45,698 nucleotides of DNA from Bacillota bacterium (GTDB lineage: Bacteria; Bacillota; Clostridia; Lachnospirales; Lachnospiraceae), in assembly GCA_023436225.1 (NCBI GenBank), contig JAEZKA010000006.1, forward strand, positions 1-45,698. Direction: 5' to 3'. A program made the translations under genes and the position numbers. Below the pieces are notes generated by a model. That model had not been told where the DNA came from. It searched no databases and saw only the letters and a program-made list of their open reading frames with translations. How positions within the stretch are numbered: position 1 is the stretch's first letter; each line of letters starts with the position of its first letter. Positions 32,845 to 41,730 of this stretch are shown one piece after another.

Positions 32845-32995
32845 AAGGTCCAATAGACATTGACTGCAATCCTCAAAGCAAGTTGTGACGATTGGTCCTT
32901 AGTACTAAGAGTGATAGTTAAGGCGATAGCTTTACACTGAATTGGTCAGTTTCTTATTGATCAGCAGACATCGTCTTATCGATAAATACTAAAAA

Positions 32996-33049
32996 GATCC
33001 ATAATGAAAGATTCCCGGAGTTTTCTTCGGGAATCTTTCATTATGGATC
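32996..33049. terminator. Perfect 22-bp bidirectional terminator
   Basis: GATCCATAATGAAAGATTCC plus CG pairs exactly with its inverted copy around a 10-nt loop GAGTTTTCTT. It lies between convergent genes and overlaps the stop codon of the fucU-like gene. Positions 32845-32995 show nothing else. Confidence 0.85.
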
Positions 33050-33488
33050 ATTGCTGTAAGACAACACCCTTTTTTAAGATAATATTCGCATAGATGGCTG
33101 TTTCTCCAGTCATAATAACAACCGTTGATTTTTCTTTTGTTTTATTATAGAATTCCCATTTATCTATCTCTTCAAAACATTCTGCACCCCGCTTATCGTG
33201 CTTAGCGACGATTTCTTTATAAGTATCCCAAATTGGAGTTTTTACATCATCACCTTTTACAACACTCATTAGGGTAACCGGCTTATCTACATAGGTATCC
33301 AGTGGAAACACCTGTAAAATAGCGTCGAGGATTTCCGACACACCATGTCCGTCTAAGCGGATTACTTTCTTTCCATAAGTATGACCTGGAAAATTACCAT
33401 CTCCAATCGTAAGCTCGTCTGTATGACCCATTTCACATAATACCTTTAAAAGTTCTGGGGATAAAATTGGTGGTATTCCTTTTAACAT
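33048..33488 (-). CDS. FucU/RbsD-family sugar mutarotase
   Basis: 146 residues with the family opening LKGIPPILSPELLKVLCEMG, H22 in GHTDEL, D30 in IGDGNFPGH, and the C-terminal block MTGETAIYANIILKKGV. These proteins convert sugar anomers (L-fucose for FucU, D-ribose for RbsD). This is the normal length for FucU. It is divergent from the aldolase operon and shares its operator-containing intergenic region, so it belongs to the same pathway. The specific sugar is unknown. Confidence 0.9.
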   Translation of the reverse strand: MLKGIPPILSPELLKVLCEMGHTDELTIGDGNFPGHTYGKKVIRLDGHGVSEILDAILQVFPLDTYVDKPVTLMSVVKGDDVKTPIWDTYKEIVAKHDKRGAECFEEIDKWEFYNKTKEKSTVVIMTGETAIYANIILKKGVVLQQ

Positions 33489-33518
33489 GATATATATCCT
33501 CCTTTGATAGATTTGAAA

Positions 33519-33536
33519 AACAGAAACGTTTCAGTT
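33519..33536. promoter_or_regulatory. LacI-family operator 1 (fucU side)
   Basis: AACAGAAACGTTTCAGTT is an 18-bp palindrome apart from one position pair. It lies 31 nt before the fucU-like start codon. Confidence 0.7.
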
Positions 33537-33743
33537 AAGGTTATATTAATATTATTAATATAGCATGTCAATAAGAAACTAAAATTATCCATATCAGTGA
33601 GAGGTGTTTCAGAGAATTATAAGTAGTAGGTAACAAGGCTAGCTAAAAGTAGGCCTTACCACAGTTCGCGAGCATAAGGTTAACAATAATAATAATATTT
33701 AATGATTGACAAGAAATGGTAGGTGAATTAATATGAAACTATA

Positions 33744-33761
33744 AACGGAAACGTTTCGGTT
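33744..33761. promoter_or_regulatory. LacI-family operator 2 (aldolase side)
   Basis: AACGGAAACGTTTCGGTT matches operator 1 except at the two bases flanking GAAACGTTTC. It lies 22 nt upstream of the aldolase start. Bound LacI protein could repress both divergent units, perhaps by looping over 225 bp. Confidence 0.7.
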
Positions 33762-33782
33762 ACATAAAAGGAGGATAAAAAT

Positions 33783-34637
33783 ATGCCATTGGTTACATCA
33801 CAAAAGATGTTAACAGATGCTCAGAAGGGCGGATATGCAGTAGGAGCATTTAATGTGGAGAATATGGAGATGATAAAAGCAGTCATAGCAGCGGCAGAGG
33901 AATTGAAAGCACCTGTTATGCTACAGACAACACCCTCTACCGTTACATATGGATCATTGGAAACATTCGCTGCGATAGTTAGAGCAGAAGCAGAGAAAGC
34001 AACCGTTCCGGTTGCGTTGCATCTGGATCATGGCAGCAGCTTCGAGCTTGCGGTAAGTGCAATCAAAGAGGGCTATTCATCTATTATGATTGATGGGTCT
34101 CATGAAGCTTTTGAGAATAATGTTCTTATTAGTAAAAAGGTAGTTGAGGTAGCGATAACAAACGGTATTCCGGTGGAGGCTGAGCTTGGAAAGGTTGGTG
34201 GTAAAGAAGATGATTTAGAAGCAGATGCAGATACCAATACAGATCCAATGCAAGCAAAGGAATTTGTAGAAAGAACAGGTATCAACTCTCTTGCAGTAGC
34301 GATTGGAACTGCACATGGATTTTACAATGGAACCCCTGTACTGGACAAAGAAAGACTTTCTGAGATTAAAAAGGTTGTATCCATTCCTCTGGTATTGCAT
34401 GGTGCATCAGGATTAAGCGATGAGGACATAAAAGACTGCATAAGGCGTGGAATATGTAAGGTTAACTTCGCGACAGAGCTTCGGGTTGCCTATACAGATG
34501 GTATCAAGGGATTACTTAGGGATAAGCCGGATACTTTTGATCCGAAGAGCCTTGGCAAAGCAGGCATGGTAAAACTGAAAGACTTGGTGAAAAGCCGTAT
34601 TCTGGTTTGCGGTTGCGATAATAAAGTGTTAAAATAG
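33783..34637 (+). CDS. Class II fructose/tagatose-bisphosphate aldolase
   Basis: 284 residues. It has GAFNVENMEM, zinc and catalytic residues in ALHLDHG (H80, D82, H83), VEAELGKVGG, the second zinc His in AIGTAHGFY and the third in VLHGASGLS, and phosphate binding by KVNFATELR. It cleaves a ketohexose 1,6-bisphosphate to dihydroxyacetone phosphate and an aldehyde phosphate. Length and the GATY/KbaY-like context fit tagatose- or fructose-bisphosphate. An AGGAGG site lies before the ATG. It is first in an operon of six genes. Confidence 0.92.
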   Translation: MPLVTSQKMLTDAQKGGYAVGAFNVENMEMIKAVIAAAEELKAPVMLQTTPSTVTYGSLETFAAIVRAEAEKATVPVALHLDHGSSFELAVSAIKEGYSSIMIDGSHEAFENNVLISKKVVEVAITNGIPVEAELGKVGGKEDDLEADADTNTDPMQAKEFVERTGINSLAVAIGTAHGFYNGTPVLDKERLSEIKKVVSIPLVLHGASGLSDEDIKDCIRRGICKVNFATELRVAYTDGIKGLLRDKPDTFDPKSLGKAGMVKLKDLVKSRILVCGCDNKVLK

Positions 34638-34679
34638 CTAATATCATTTACTATTTTATAAAAAAGGCAGGTAGAAAAA

Positions 34680-35690
34680 GTGGCTTCTACGATTAAAGAT
34701 ATAGCAAAATACACAGGTCTTGGGCTCGCTACAATTTCCTCCTATTTAAACGGCGGTAATGTTCGTGAGGGGAACAGAAGAAAGATAGAAGAGGCAATTG
34801 AAGATTTAAATTTTGAAATAAATGAAGTGGCTCGTGGATTAAAAACAAATAGAACGAAAACAATTGGTGTGGTAATTCCGGAATTAAATAATAATTTTTG
34901 TGCGGAAATCATAACAGTGATGGAGGATATTTTGCGAAGCCATGGTTATGCAACGATTGTTTGTGATTGTAGAACTGACAAGGAGCTCGAGGAAAAGGCT
35001 GTTAATTTTCTATATCGGAAAAGAGTGGATGGAATTATAAATATGCCGGTTAATTCGGATGGTTCCCATTTGGGCTGCTTTCACAAGGCTGGGAAACCAA
35101 TTGTATTGATTGACCGCAAAATTAATGGAATTGATTGCGACTATGTTTTAGTAGATAATCTTGCTGCAGTTAAGAATGCGATCAGGATATTAATCGATTC
35201 TGGGCATACAAGGATTGGAATGATTGGTGGTCCGGAGGACATCTTTACCGCTCAGGAAAGAATGCTTGGATATCGACTTGCGCTAATGGAAGCTGGGATT
35301 GTCCCGGAAGAAAGAATGATCGAACAGGGTGATTATACAATGAATGGTGGAGTTCGCTGTATAGAGAAGTTGGTAAAAAACAACCCGGATATGACGGCTG
35401 TATTTGTTGCTAACTACGAAATGACCATGGGTGCGGTAATCGGGATCAATGAGCTGGGGATAAAGATTCCGGAGGAGCTTTCTGTGATTGGCTTTGATAA
35501 TGCAGAGTTTGCAAGAGCATGCAGTCCCAAATTAACAATTGTAACACAACCAATGAAGGAAATAGGAAAAAACGTAGCTGAATTAATCTTAAAACGAATT
35601 GATGAGAATCAAAGTAAAGAAGAATTGGAATATCAGACAATAAAATTAAGGACAGAAATCATGGAAGGTAATTCTGTAAAAAGGGTATAA
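34680..35690 (+). CDS. LacI-family transcriptional regulator
   Basis: GTG start after GGCAGG. The 336-residue protein has the N-terminal LacI helix-turn-helix (TIKDIAKYTGLGLATISSYL) and hinge (EVARGLKTNRTKTIGVVIPE), then a periplasmic-binding-type sugar domain with VDGIINMP, GHTRIGMIGGP and VIGFDNAE. It probably binds the GAAACGTTTC palindromes near fucU and aldolase and releases them when the pathway sugar or its phosphate is present. Confidence 0.92.
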   Translation: MASTIKDIAKYTGLGLATISSYLNGGNVREGNRRKIEEAIEDLNFEINEVARGLKTNRTKTIGVVIPELNNNFCAEIITVMEDILRSHGYATIVCDCRTDKELEEKAVNFLYRKRVDGIINMPVNSDGSHLGCFHKAGKPIVLIDRKINGIDCDYVLVDNLAAVKNAIRILIDSGHTRIGMIGGPEDIFTAQERMLGYRLALMEAGIVPEERMIEQGDYTMNGGVRCIEKLVKNNPDMTAVFVANYEMTMGAVIGINELGIKIPEELSVIGFDNAEFARACSPKLTIVTQPMKEIGKNVAELILKRIDENQSKEELEYQTIKLRTEIMEGNSVKRV

Positions 35691-35736
35691 ACTTTTTTTA
35701 TCGTAGAGGACAGATAAATTTTATAATCCAAAAAAC

Positions 35737-35746
35737 GAAACGTTAC
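35737..35746. promoter_or_regulatory. Weak LacI-type operator half match
   Basis: CGAAACGTTACG resembles the two stronger operators but one arm is imperfect. It lies about 80 nt before the FGGY kinase start. Confidence 0.3.
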
Positions 35747-35824
35747 GACTTGAGTTATGGGAAATATCAATTACTTTTGAAAATGTTTTCTTTAATAATC
35801 GCTGTAGCAGATTGGAGGATTAGA

Positions 35825-37336
35825 TTGAAAAAATATTTACTTGGTATCGATATTGGAACAAGTGCCTGCAAGATAGCAGTTTTTAATCGGCAGGGTGAAG
35901 TGATTTCCAGTGGAAATGCGACTTACGAAATCTATTATCCAAAACCCGGGTATGTAGAGCAAAACCCGGAGGAGTGGTGGGCAGCAGTCTGTCAAACCAT
36001 AAAATCAACCCTATTGAGGGCTGGTATTGATAAAGAGGATATCGCCGGTGTTGGAGTTGACGGACAGAGCTGGTCCGCTATTGCAATTGACAAAAACGGA
36101 GATGTTCTAACCAACACACCAATTTGGATGGATACCAGAGCGGATGAAATATGTAATAGGTTGAATTATGAGATTGGTGAAGATAACATCTTTAAGCTGG
36201 CAGGTAATTCCCTTCAAGCCTCCTATGCTACTGCAAAGATAATCTGGTACAAAGAAAATCTTCCAGAGGTTTATGAAAGGATAGATAAGATATTGCAATC
36301 CAACAGTTATATCGTTTATCGTCTGACCGGCATATTAAGTCAGGATAAATCCCAAGGCTATGGATTTCACTGTTTTGATATGCATAATGGAGTCTGGAAT
36401 GAGGCTATGTGTGAACGAATAGGAATTCCAAGGAATTTTCTACCGGATATCTATGATTGCCATCAGATTGTAGGCTATGTTACTGAAAAAACAGCGGAAC
36501 TTAGTGGTCTGGCAGTTGGAACGCCTGTGGTAGCTGGAGGTCTGGATGCAGCCTGCGGAACACTTGGAGCTGGTGTCGTGCTTCCATATGAGACACAGGA
36601 GCAGGGAGGGCAAGCAGGAGGAATGAGTATTTGCTTAGACAAATACAGCGCAGACCCTAGACTTATTCTTAGTTACCATGTCGTGCCTAATCGATGGCTG
36701 CTCCAAGGTGGTACCACCGGTGGAGGGGGAGTGATGCGGTGGTTTGAAAAGGAATTTGCCGACTTTGAGAGAGAAGAAGGGATACGAGTCGGTAAATCAT
36801 CTCTTGAACTACTGAATGAGATGGCGGAGCCTGTAAAGCCTGGCAGTGATGGTGTCATATTCTTACCATATATGGCTGGCGAACGATCACCTATATGGGA
36901 TATTCATGCAAAAGGGGTATATTACGGACTGGATTATAGTAAGACAAAAGGACACTTGGTAAGAGCCACTATGGAGGGGGTAGCTTTTTCTTTGAAGCAT
37001 AATCTGGATGTTGCAACAGATGCAGGGGCGCAGGTTAGTGAACTAAAAGCAGTGGGAGGCTCTGCTAATTCGCTGCTATGGACACAGATAAAAGCAGATG
37101 TGACAGGAAAGCCGATTGCCGTTCCAGCCTCTGATACGGCAACCACCCTTGGAGCAGCAATATTGGCCGGGGTTGGTGTTGGAATGTATCGGGATTTCGA
37201 GGAAGCTGTGAGATTGACGGTTAAGGTTCGAAGATACCAGACACCGAACATGGATAATCACGAAGTTTATATGAGAAATTATAAAACATATTTAAAGCTG
37301 TATCGTAATCTGAAAGCTACTATGAAGGAGAGATAA
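35825..37336 (+). CDS. FGGY-family carbohydrate kinase (XylB-like)
   Basis: TTG at 35825 is the start, as TTGGAGG lies 5-6 nt upstream; the frame upstream has no homology. The 503-residue protein opens LLGIDIGTSACKIAVFN, has GYVEQNPEEWW, GVDGQSWSAI and WMDTRA, the catalytic Asp in GGLDAACGTLG and the C-terminal VGGSANSLLWTQIKADVTG. FGGY kinases phosphorylate ketoses or polyols. Given the GatD-like dehydrogenase next door, a sugar alcohol or ketose substrate is likely, for example forming a polyol phosphate; this is inference. Confidence 0.9.
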   Translation: MKKYLLGIDIGTSACKIAVFNRQGEVISSGNATYEIYYPKPGYVEQNPEEWWAAVCQTIKSTLLRAGIDKEDIAGVGVDGQSWSAIAIDKNGDVLTNTPIWMDTRADEICNRLNYEIGEDNIFKLAGNSLQASYATAKIIWYKENLPEVYERIDKILQSNSYIVYRLTGILSQDKSQGYGFHCFDMHNGVWNEAMCERIGIPRNFLPDIYDCHQIVGYVTEKTAELSGLAVGTPVVAGGLDAACGTLGAGVVLPYETQEQGGQAGGMSICLDKYSADPRLILSYHVVPNRWLLQGGTTGGGGVMRWFEKEFADFEREEGIRVGKSSLELLNEMAEPVKPGSDGVIFLPYMAGERSPIWDIHAKGVYYGLDYSKTKGHLVRATMEGVAFSLKHNLDVATDAGAQVSELKAVGGSANSLLWTQIKADVTGKPIAVPASDTATTLGAAILAGVGVGMYRDFEEAVRLTVKVRRYQTPNMDNHEVYMRNYKTYLKLYRNLKATMKER

Positions 37337-37341
37337 TCGAA

Positions 37342-38391
37342 ATGAAAGCAGCAGTTGTCTGTGCAAATGAAGATGTATGTTATATGGATTATGAAGAACC
37401 GATCACTAAACCAGGTACCGTAAAAGTTAAAGTAAAAGCTTCCGGAATTTGCGGCTCTGATATTCCAAGAGTATTACATAATGGTGTTCATTTTTATCCT
37501 ATTGTATTAGGTCATGAGTTTTCAGGAGATGTAATAGAGGTTGGAGAAGGTGTTACCAAGGTTAAGGTTGGTGACAGGGTCTCCGGTGCACCATTATTAC
37601 CCTGTCTAACCTGCGAGGACTGCCAGAGAGGCAATTATTCTCTGTGTAAGCATTACAGCTTTATTGGTTCCAGAGAACAGGGAAGTAATGCGGATTATGT
37701 AGTAATTCCTGAGAGAAATGCGGTCGTTTTTGATAAAAGTATTTCCTATGAACAGGGTGCAATGTTTGAACCATCTACGGTAGCACTTCACGGCTTGTTG
37801 CTGAATGAATATCAGGGTGGACAGTATGTGGCAGTGTTAGGGGGTGGAACCATTGGCTTGTTCACAATGCAGTGGGCTAGAATATATGGTTCAAAAAAGG
37901 TTGTAGTGTTTGATATCAATAGTGATAGACTGGCACTTGCGAAAAAGCTTGGAGCAGATGAAGTAGTAAATACCACGGAAGATGGCTTCATGGAAAAGGC
38001 AATGGAATATACAGATGGAAAAGGATACGACTTTGTGTTTGAGACTGCTGGTGCCGCACCAACCATGTATATGGCATTTGAAGTGGCAGCCAACAAATCC
38101 CATGTATGTTTTATTGGAACGCCGCATGTTAAGCTCGAGTTTACACAGAAGATGTGGGAGAACATGAACCGTAAGGAGTTTAAATTAACCGGTTCCTGGA
38201 TGTCCTACAGTGCTCCGTTTCCAGGAAGAGAGTGGGAGCTGACAGCACATTATTTTGCAACGGGACAGCTGAAATTTGATCAAGGTCTAATCGCACATAA
38301 ATTTCCGATGGACCATGCCCAGGAAGCCTTCCAACTATTTAAGACACCAGGTGATGTTAATGGAAAAATCCTGTTGATCAATGAGGATTAG
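37342..38391 (+). CDS. Zinc-dependent dehydrogenase, GatD (galactitol-1-P 5-dehydrogenase)-like
   Basis: 349 residues of the medium-chain dehydrogenase family. Catalytic zinc ligands C37, H58 and E59; structural zinc cysteines 88, 91, 94 and 102; second catalytic-site Glu in MFEPSTVALHG; NAD fold VAVLGGGTIGLFTMQWAR. Sequence style (SGICGSDIPRVL, HYPIVLGHEFSG-like) is close to GatD. It should oxidise a polyol phosphate to a ketose phosphate. It starts 6 nt after the FGGY kinase. Confidence 0.9.
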   Translation: MKAAVVCANEDVCYMDYEEPITKPGTVKVKVKASGICGSDIPRVLHNGVHFYPIVLGHEFSGDVIEVGEGVTKVKVGDRVSGAPLLPCLTCEDCQRGNYSLCKHYSFIGSREQGSNADYVVIPERNAVVFDKSISYEQGAMFEPSTVALHGLLLNEYQGGQYVAVLGGGTIGLFTMQWARIYGSKKVVVFDINSDRLALAKKLGADEVVNTTEDGFMEKAMEYTDGKGYDFVFETAGAAPTMYMAFEVAANKSHVCFIGTPHVKLEFTQKMWENMNRKEFKLTGSWMSYSAPFPGREWELTAHYFATGQLKFDQGLIAHKFPMDHAQEAFQLFKTPGDVNGKILLINED

Positions 38392-38424
38392 TAACAGTTA
38401 CTTAGAAAGGATCAAATAGCAGAG

Positions 38425-39357
38425 ATGATTTTAACAGTAACTTTAAATGCAGCAATTGATAAAAGATATGTAGTTGATCATTTTCAGATAGGTAGAGTCA
38501 ATCGGGTAAAGGAATGTAGCTATTCCGCAGGAGGAAAGGGTCTCAATGTATCAAGGGTGGCAGCGATTGCCGGAGAAAAGGTAATTGCGACTGGATTTGT
38601 TGGCGGGCATGCCGGTGATTTCATTGTTGAGGAGTTGAAAGGGCAGAACATAGAAAGTGATTTTGTGAAAATCAGCGGAGAAAGCAGATCCTGTATCAAT
38701 ATTTATGATGAAACCAATGATACACAGACTGAATTTCTAGAGCCAGGTGTATTTGTAACGGATGCCGATAAAGAAGAAATGCTAATTAAATATATTGGAT
38801 TAATGGAGGCCTGTTCGGTCGTCGCGATATCAGGAAGTGTACCAAAGGGCGTGGATAGCGATTTATATAAAAGCATGATTAAGATAGCCAAACAACATAA
38901 TAAAAAGGTGATCTTAGATACCAGCGGTAAATTATTGAAGGACTCACTGGAAGCAAGGCCTACGATGATTAAGCCGAATATGGATGAAATAAGAAGCATA
39001 ACTGGCAAAGAAATGAATAATCAGGAAGAATTAATCAGTGCTGCGCTTGACCTACATAAGACAGGTATAGAAGTTGTTATGATTACTCGTGGCAGGGATG
39101 GTTCTCTGATCGTATGCGAAGAAGGTATCTACCGGGTAATCATTCCGAAGATCAAAGCAGTTAATACGGTAGGATGTGGAGACTCAGTGATAGCTGGTTT
39201 TGCAGTCGGCTTTTCGCGAGGAATGCCAATGGTAGAGATCATGAAATTCGCCAGTGCTATCTCGGTTGCGAATGCAATGCGTATGGAAACAGGGTTTTAC
39301 CTGGCAAAAGATATGGAGGGTTTTTTACCTCTAATTCAGTTAGTAAAAATTATGTAG
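38425..39357 (+). CDS. PfkB-family phosphosugar kinase (FruK/LacC-like)
   Basis: 310 residues, beginning MILTVTLNAAIDKRYVV, with GGKGLNVSRVA near the N-terminus and the anion hole/catalytic Asp motif NTVGCGDSVIAGFAVG at the C-terminus. This build is that of 1-phosphofructokinase and tagatose-6-phosphate kinase. In this operon it would make the ketohexose bisphosphate cut by the class II aldolase. Confidence 0.9.
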   Translation: MILTVTLNAAIDKRYVVDHFQIGRVNRVKECSYSAGGKGLNVSRVAAIAGEKVIATGFVGGHAGDFIVEELKGQNIESDFVKISGESRSCINIYDETNDTQTEFLEPGVFVTDADKEEMLIKYIGLMEACSVVAISGSVPKGVDSDLYKSMIKIAKQHNKKVILDTSGKLLKDSLEARPTMIKPNMDEIRSITGKEMNNQEELISAALDLHKTGIEVVMITRGRDGSLIVCEEGIYRVIIPKIKAVNTVGCGDSVIAGFAVGFSRGMPMVEIMKFASAISVANAMRMETGFYLAKDMEGFLPLIQLVKIM

Positions 39358-39512
39358 CGAGCAAATCACGATTTACATTAAATGATAATAATCCGATCAT
39401 ATCAAGGACATAAACAAAGATTGTGAATTTCAAAAAACGATTAATTTAACTATGAAAATATATATACAAGCACTGATAAATCGGTACTTGAAATTAAGGA
39501 GGAGAAAATAAT

Positions 39513-40526
39513 ATGACGAATTCTATTGATCCCAATTTAGTACCCAAGAGAAGACTTTATAATGGCGATTATATTCCTGGTATTGGCATGGGAACCTTCG
39601 GCTCTGACCGTTTCACACCAGAGCAGGTATCTGCAGCAGTTGCAGGCGCAATTGAAGTAGGATACCGTTTGTTTGACTGTGCAGCTGTTTATGGAAATGA
39701 AGATCAAATTGGTAAAGTGTTCGAGGCTGCATTTGAGAAAGGAACTGTTAAAAGAGAAGAATTATTCATAACAACAAAAGTTTGGAATGATATGCATGGA
39801 AAGGGTGATGTACTCCTGTCCTGTGCGAAGAGTTTGAAGGACTTGAAATTAGATTATATTGATCTGTTCTTTGTACATTGGCCATTTCCTAATTACCATG
39901 CGCCGGGCTGCAGCGGCGATTCTCGTAATCCTGATTCTAGACCCTTCAGCGTAGAGGAATTTATGAATACCTGGAGACAGTGTGAAAGATTAGTGGAAAT
40001 GGGTCTTGTAAAATACATTGGTATGTCCAATATGACTATCCCTAAACTAGATGCGGTTCTTCCTCTTTGTAAGATTAAGCCGGTAGCAATTGAGATGGAA
40101 TTACATCCGTGCTTCCAACAGCCACAGTTATATGATTATTGTGTCGCACAGGGCATTCAGCCAATTGGCTTTTGTCCAATCGGCTCTCCTACTAGACCGG
40201 ATCGTGATAAGACAGTGGATGATATTGCTGATATTCAGGTTCCTGAGTTGGTAGAAATTGCGAGGGCTCATAATGTACATCCTGCAGTTATTTGCTTGAA
40301 ATGGGCAGTACAAAGAGGACAGGTTCCGATTCCGTTTTCTGTATTTGAAAATGAATATGCAAGTAACTTAAGATGTACCACAGAAGATCCGTTGACCGAT
40401 GAGGAAATGGAGATATTAAAGTCGATAGATAAAAATAATCGTTTGATTAAAGGTCAGGTTTTCTTATGGGAAGGTGCCAAAGGCTGGGAAGACCTTTGGG
40501 ATTTGGACGGTTCAATTACGAAATGA
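39513..40526 (+). CDS. Aldo/keto reductase
   Basis: 337 residues with the AKR tetrad D55, Y60, K89 and H122 (RLFDCAAVYGNE, FITTKVW, FFVHWPF), YIGMSNM and the NADPH site IPFSVFENEYASN. AAGGAGG lies well spaced before the ATG. A 155-nt gap before it may hold a promoter. It may reduce an aldose to a polyol, feeding the FGGY kinase and GatD-like enzyme, or remove a reactive aldehyde. It has the last place in the cluster and its own terminator. Confidence 0.9.
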   Translation: MTNSIDPNLVPKRRLYNGDYIPGIGMGTFGSDRFTPEQVSAAVAGAIEVGYRLFDCAAVYGNEDQIGKVFEAAFEKGTVKREELFITTKVWNDMHGKGDVLLSCAKSLKDLKLDYIDLFFVHWPFPNYHAPGCSGDSRNPDSRPFSVEEFMNTWRQCERLVEMGLVKYIGMSNMTIPKLDAVLPLCKIKPVAIEMELHPCFQQPQLYDYCVAQGIQPIGFCPIGSPTRPDRDKTVDDIADIQVPELVEIARAHNVHPAVICLKWAVQRGQVPIPFSVFENEYASNLRCTTEDPLTDEEMEILKSIDKNNRLIKGQVFLWEGAKGWEDLWDLDGSITK

Positions 40527-40538
40527 GAATAAATGATT

Positions 40539-40576
40539 GGCATCCTATCATGGAATTTGGTAGGGTGCTTTTCATT
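40539..40576 (+). terminator. Dispersed terminator family T, copy 6
   Basis: GGCATCCTATCA/TGGTAGGGTGCT (one G-U pair) followed by TTTCATTT. Confidence 0.75.
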
Positions 40577-40676
40577 TACTGATATGTTAAAATATATGTA
40601 ATAGACAAATATGAGCACATACTGACAGGAGCAATCGTTTATTCTCTGCTACTATTATTGTAAGGAGATGTTAGAT

Positions 40677-41528
40677 ATGGAATGGGTGAAGTCATTAAAT
40701 CAGGCAATCGAATATATGGAAGATAACCTTACAGAAGATATTACATGTGAAGAGATAGCCGAACACATATATCTTTCTAGTTTTCATTTTCAAAGGGCAT
40801 TTAGCCTGTTTACAGGCTTGACGGTTGGGGAATATATTAGAAATAGACGTCTTTCCTTAGCTGCTCAGGAGCTGTTGTTAAGTAAGGTTAAGGTAATCGA
40901 TATTGCACTAAAGTATGGATATGAGACACCGGAAGGTTTCTCAAAAGCATTTACTCGATTTCACGGCATCACGCCAAATGAAGTAAAGAAGCAAGGTGCC
41001 ATTCTAAAATCTTTCAATCGCCTGATATTAAAAGTAGTAATGGAAGGTGGTAATAGTATGGATTACAGGATTGAGAAGAAAGACGCATTTCAGGTGGTAG
41101 CTAAGGCGAGGATTTTTAATGAGATAACCTCGAAAACAGAAGTACCAAGTTTTTGGGACGATTATTTTAATGAGAAGCTAAATGAAAAGGTCTGCGGGAT
41201 GATGGGAATATGTGCTCAAGCCAAAGTAAATGCAAAAGAATGGAAGTATGGCATTGGATGTGAAAGGCAGTATGTAAAAGAAATTCCGGAGGGGTTTGAA
41301 ATATTTGAAATACCAGCATATACCTGGGCAATATTTACCTGTATTGGTCCGATGCCTGATGCAATACAAAATCAGTGGAAGAGAGTGTACAGTGAATGGC
41401 TGCCTGCCTCAAACTATGAATTAATATCGGATTATGATATTGAATTTTATACAGAGGGTAATACCGATAGTGATGATTATGTTAGTGAGATCTGGATTCC
41501 AGTAAAAGAAAAGGAACATATTAATTAA
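40677..41528 (+). CDS. AraC-family regulator with GyrI-like effector domain
   Basis: ATG 40677 has AAGGAG at 9 nt; the ATG at 40668 overlaps that site. The 283-residue protein has AraC helix-turn-helix motifs in residues 1-105 (IAEHIYLSSFHFQRAFSLF and VIDIALKYGYETPEGFSKAF) and a GyrI-like domain (about 120-283) ending VSEIWIPV. It is a paralogue of the regulator at 2208-3080. No target gene is evident. Confidence 0.9.
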   Translation: MEWVKSLNQAIEYMEDNLTEDITCEEIAEHIYLSSFHFQRAFSLFTGLTVGEYIRNRRLSLAAQELLLSKVKVIDIALKYGYETPEGFSKAFTRFHGITPNEVKKQGAILKSFNRLILKVVMEGGNSMDYRIEKKDAFQVVAKARIFNEITSKTEVPSFWDDYFNEKLNEKVCGMMGICAQAKVNAKEWKYGIGCERQYVKEIPEGFEIFEIPAYTWAIFTCIGPMPDAIQNQWKRVYSEWLPASNYELISDYDIEFYTEGNTDSDDYVSEIWIPVKEKEHIN

Positions 41529-41598
41529 TGATTTGGATCAGTAACACTGGTGGCAAAGAGTGCGATCCAATGTAACAACGATAGACAGTGGTGTTTAC

Positions 41599-41636
41599 AA
41601 GTGAGGCCGGTGTAAAAGCTAGCCTCACTTTATTTG
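41599..41636 (+). terminator. Terminator after the second AraC/GyrI gene
   Basis: AAGTGAGGC/GCCTCACTT perfect 9-bp stem with a 14-nt loop, then TATTTG. Confidence 0.75.
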
Positions 41637-41730
41637 CGCATCAGCAAAGTGGGCAGTTGTATCTAGAATTATAATCAAACAATATATTCTGTGGACTCAA
41701 TTTGTTGCCATAAAGTGCTAAATATGATAA

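Noticed and set aside
33519..33761. CcpA cre sites in the fucU-aldolase intergenic region
   Set aside because: The cre consensus TGNAANCGNTTNCA is not met at the outer positions, whereas the two sites match each other and a LacI gene lies in the operon.
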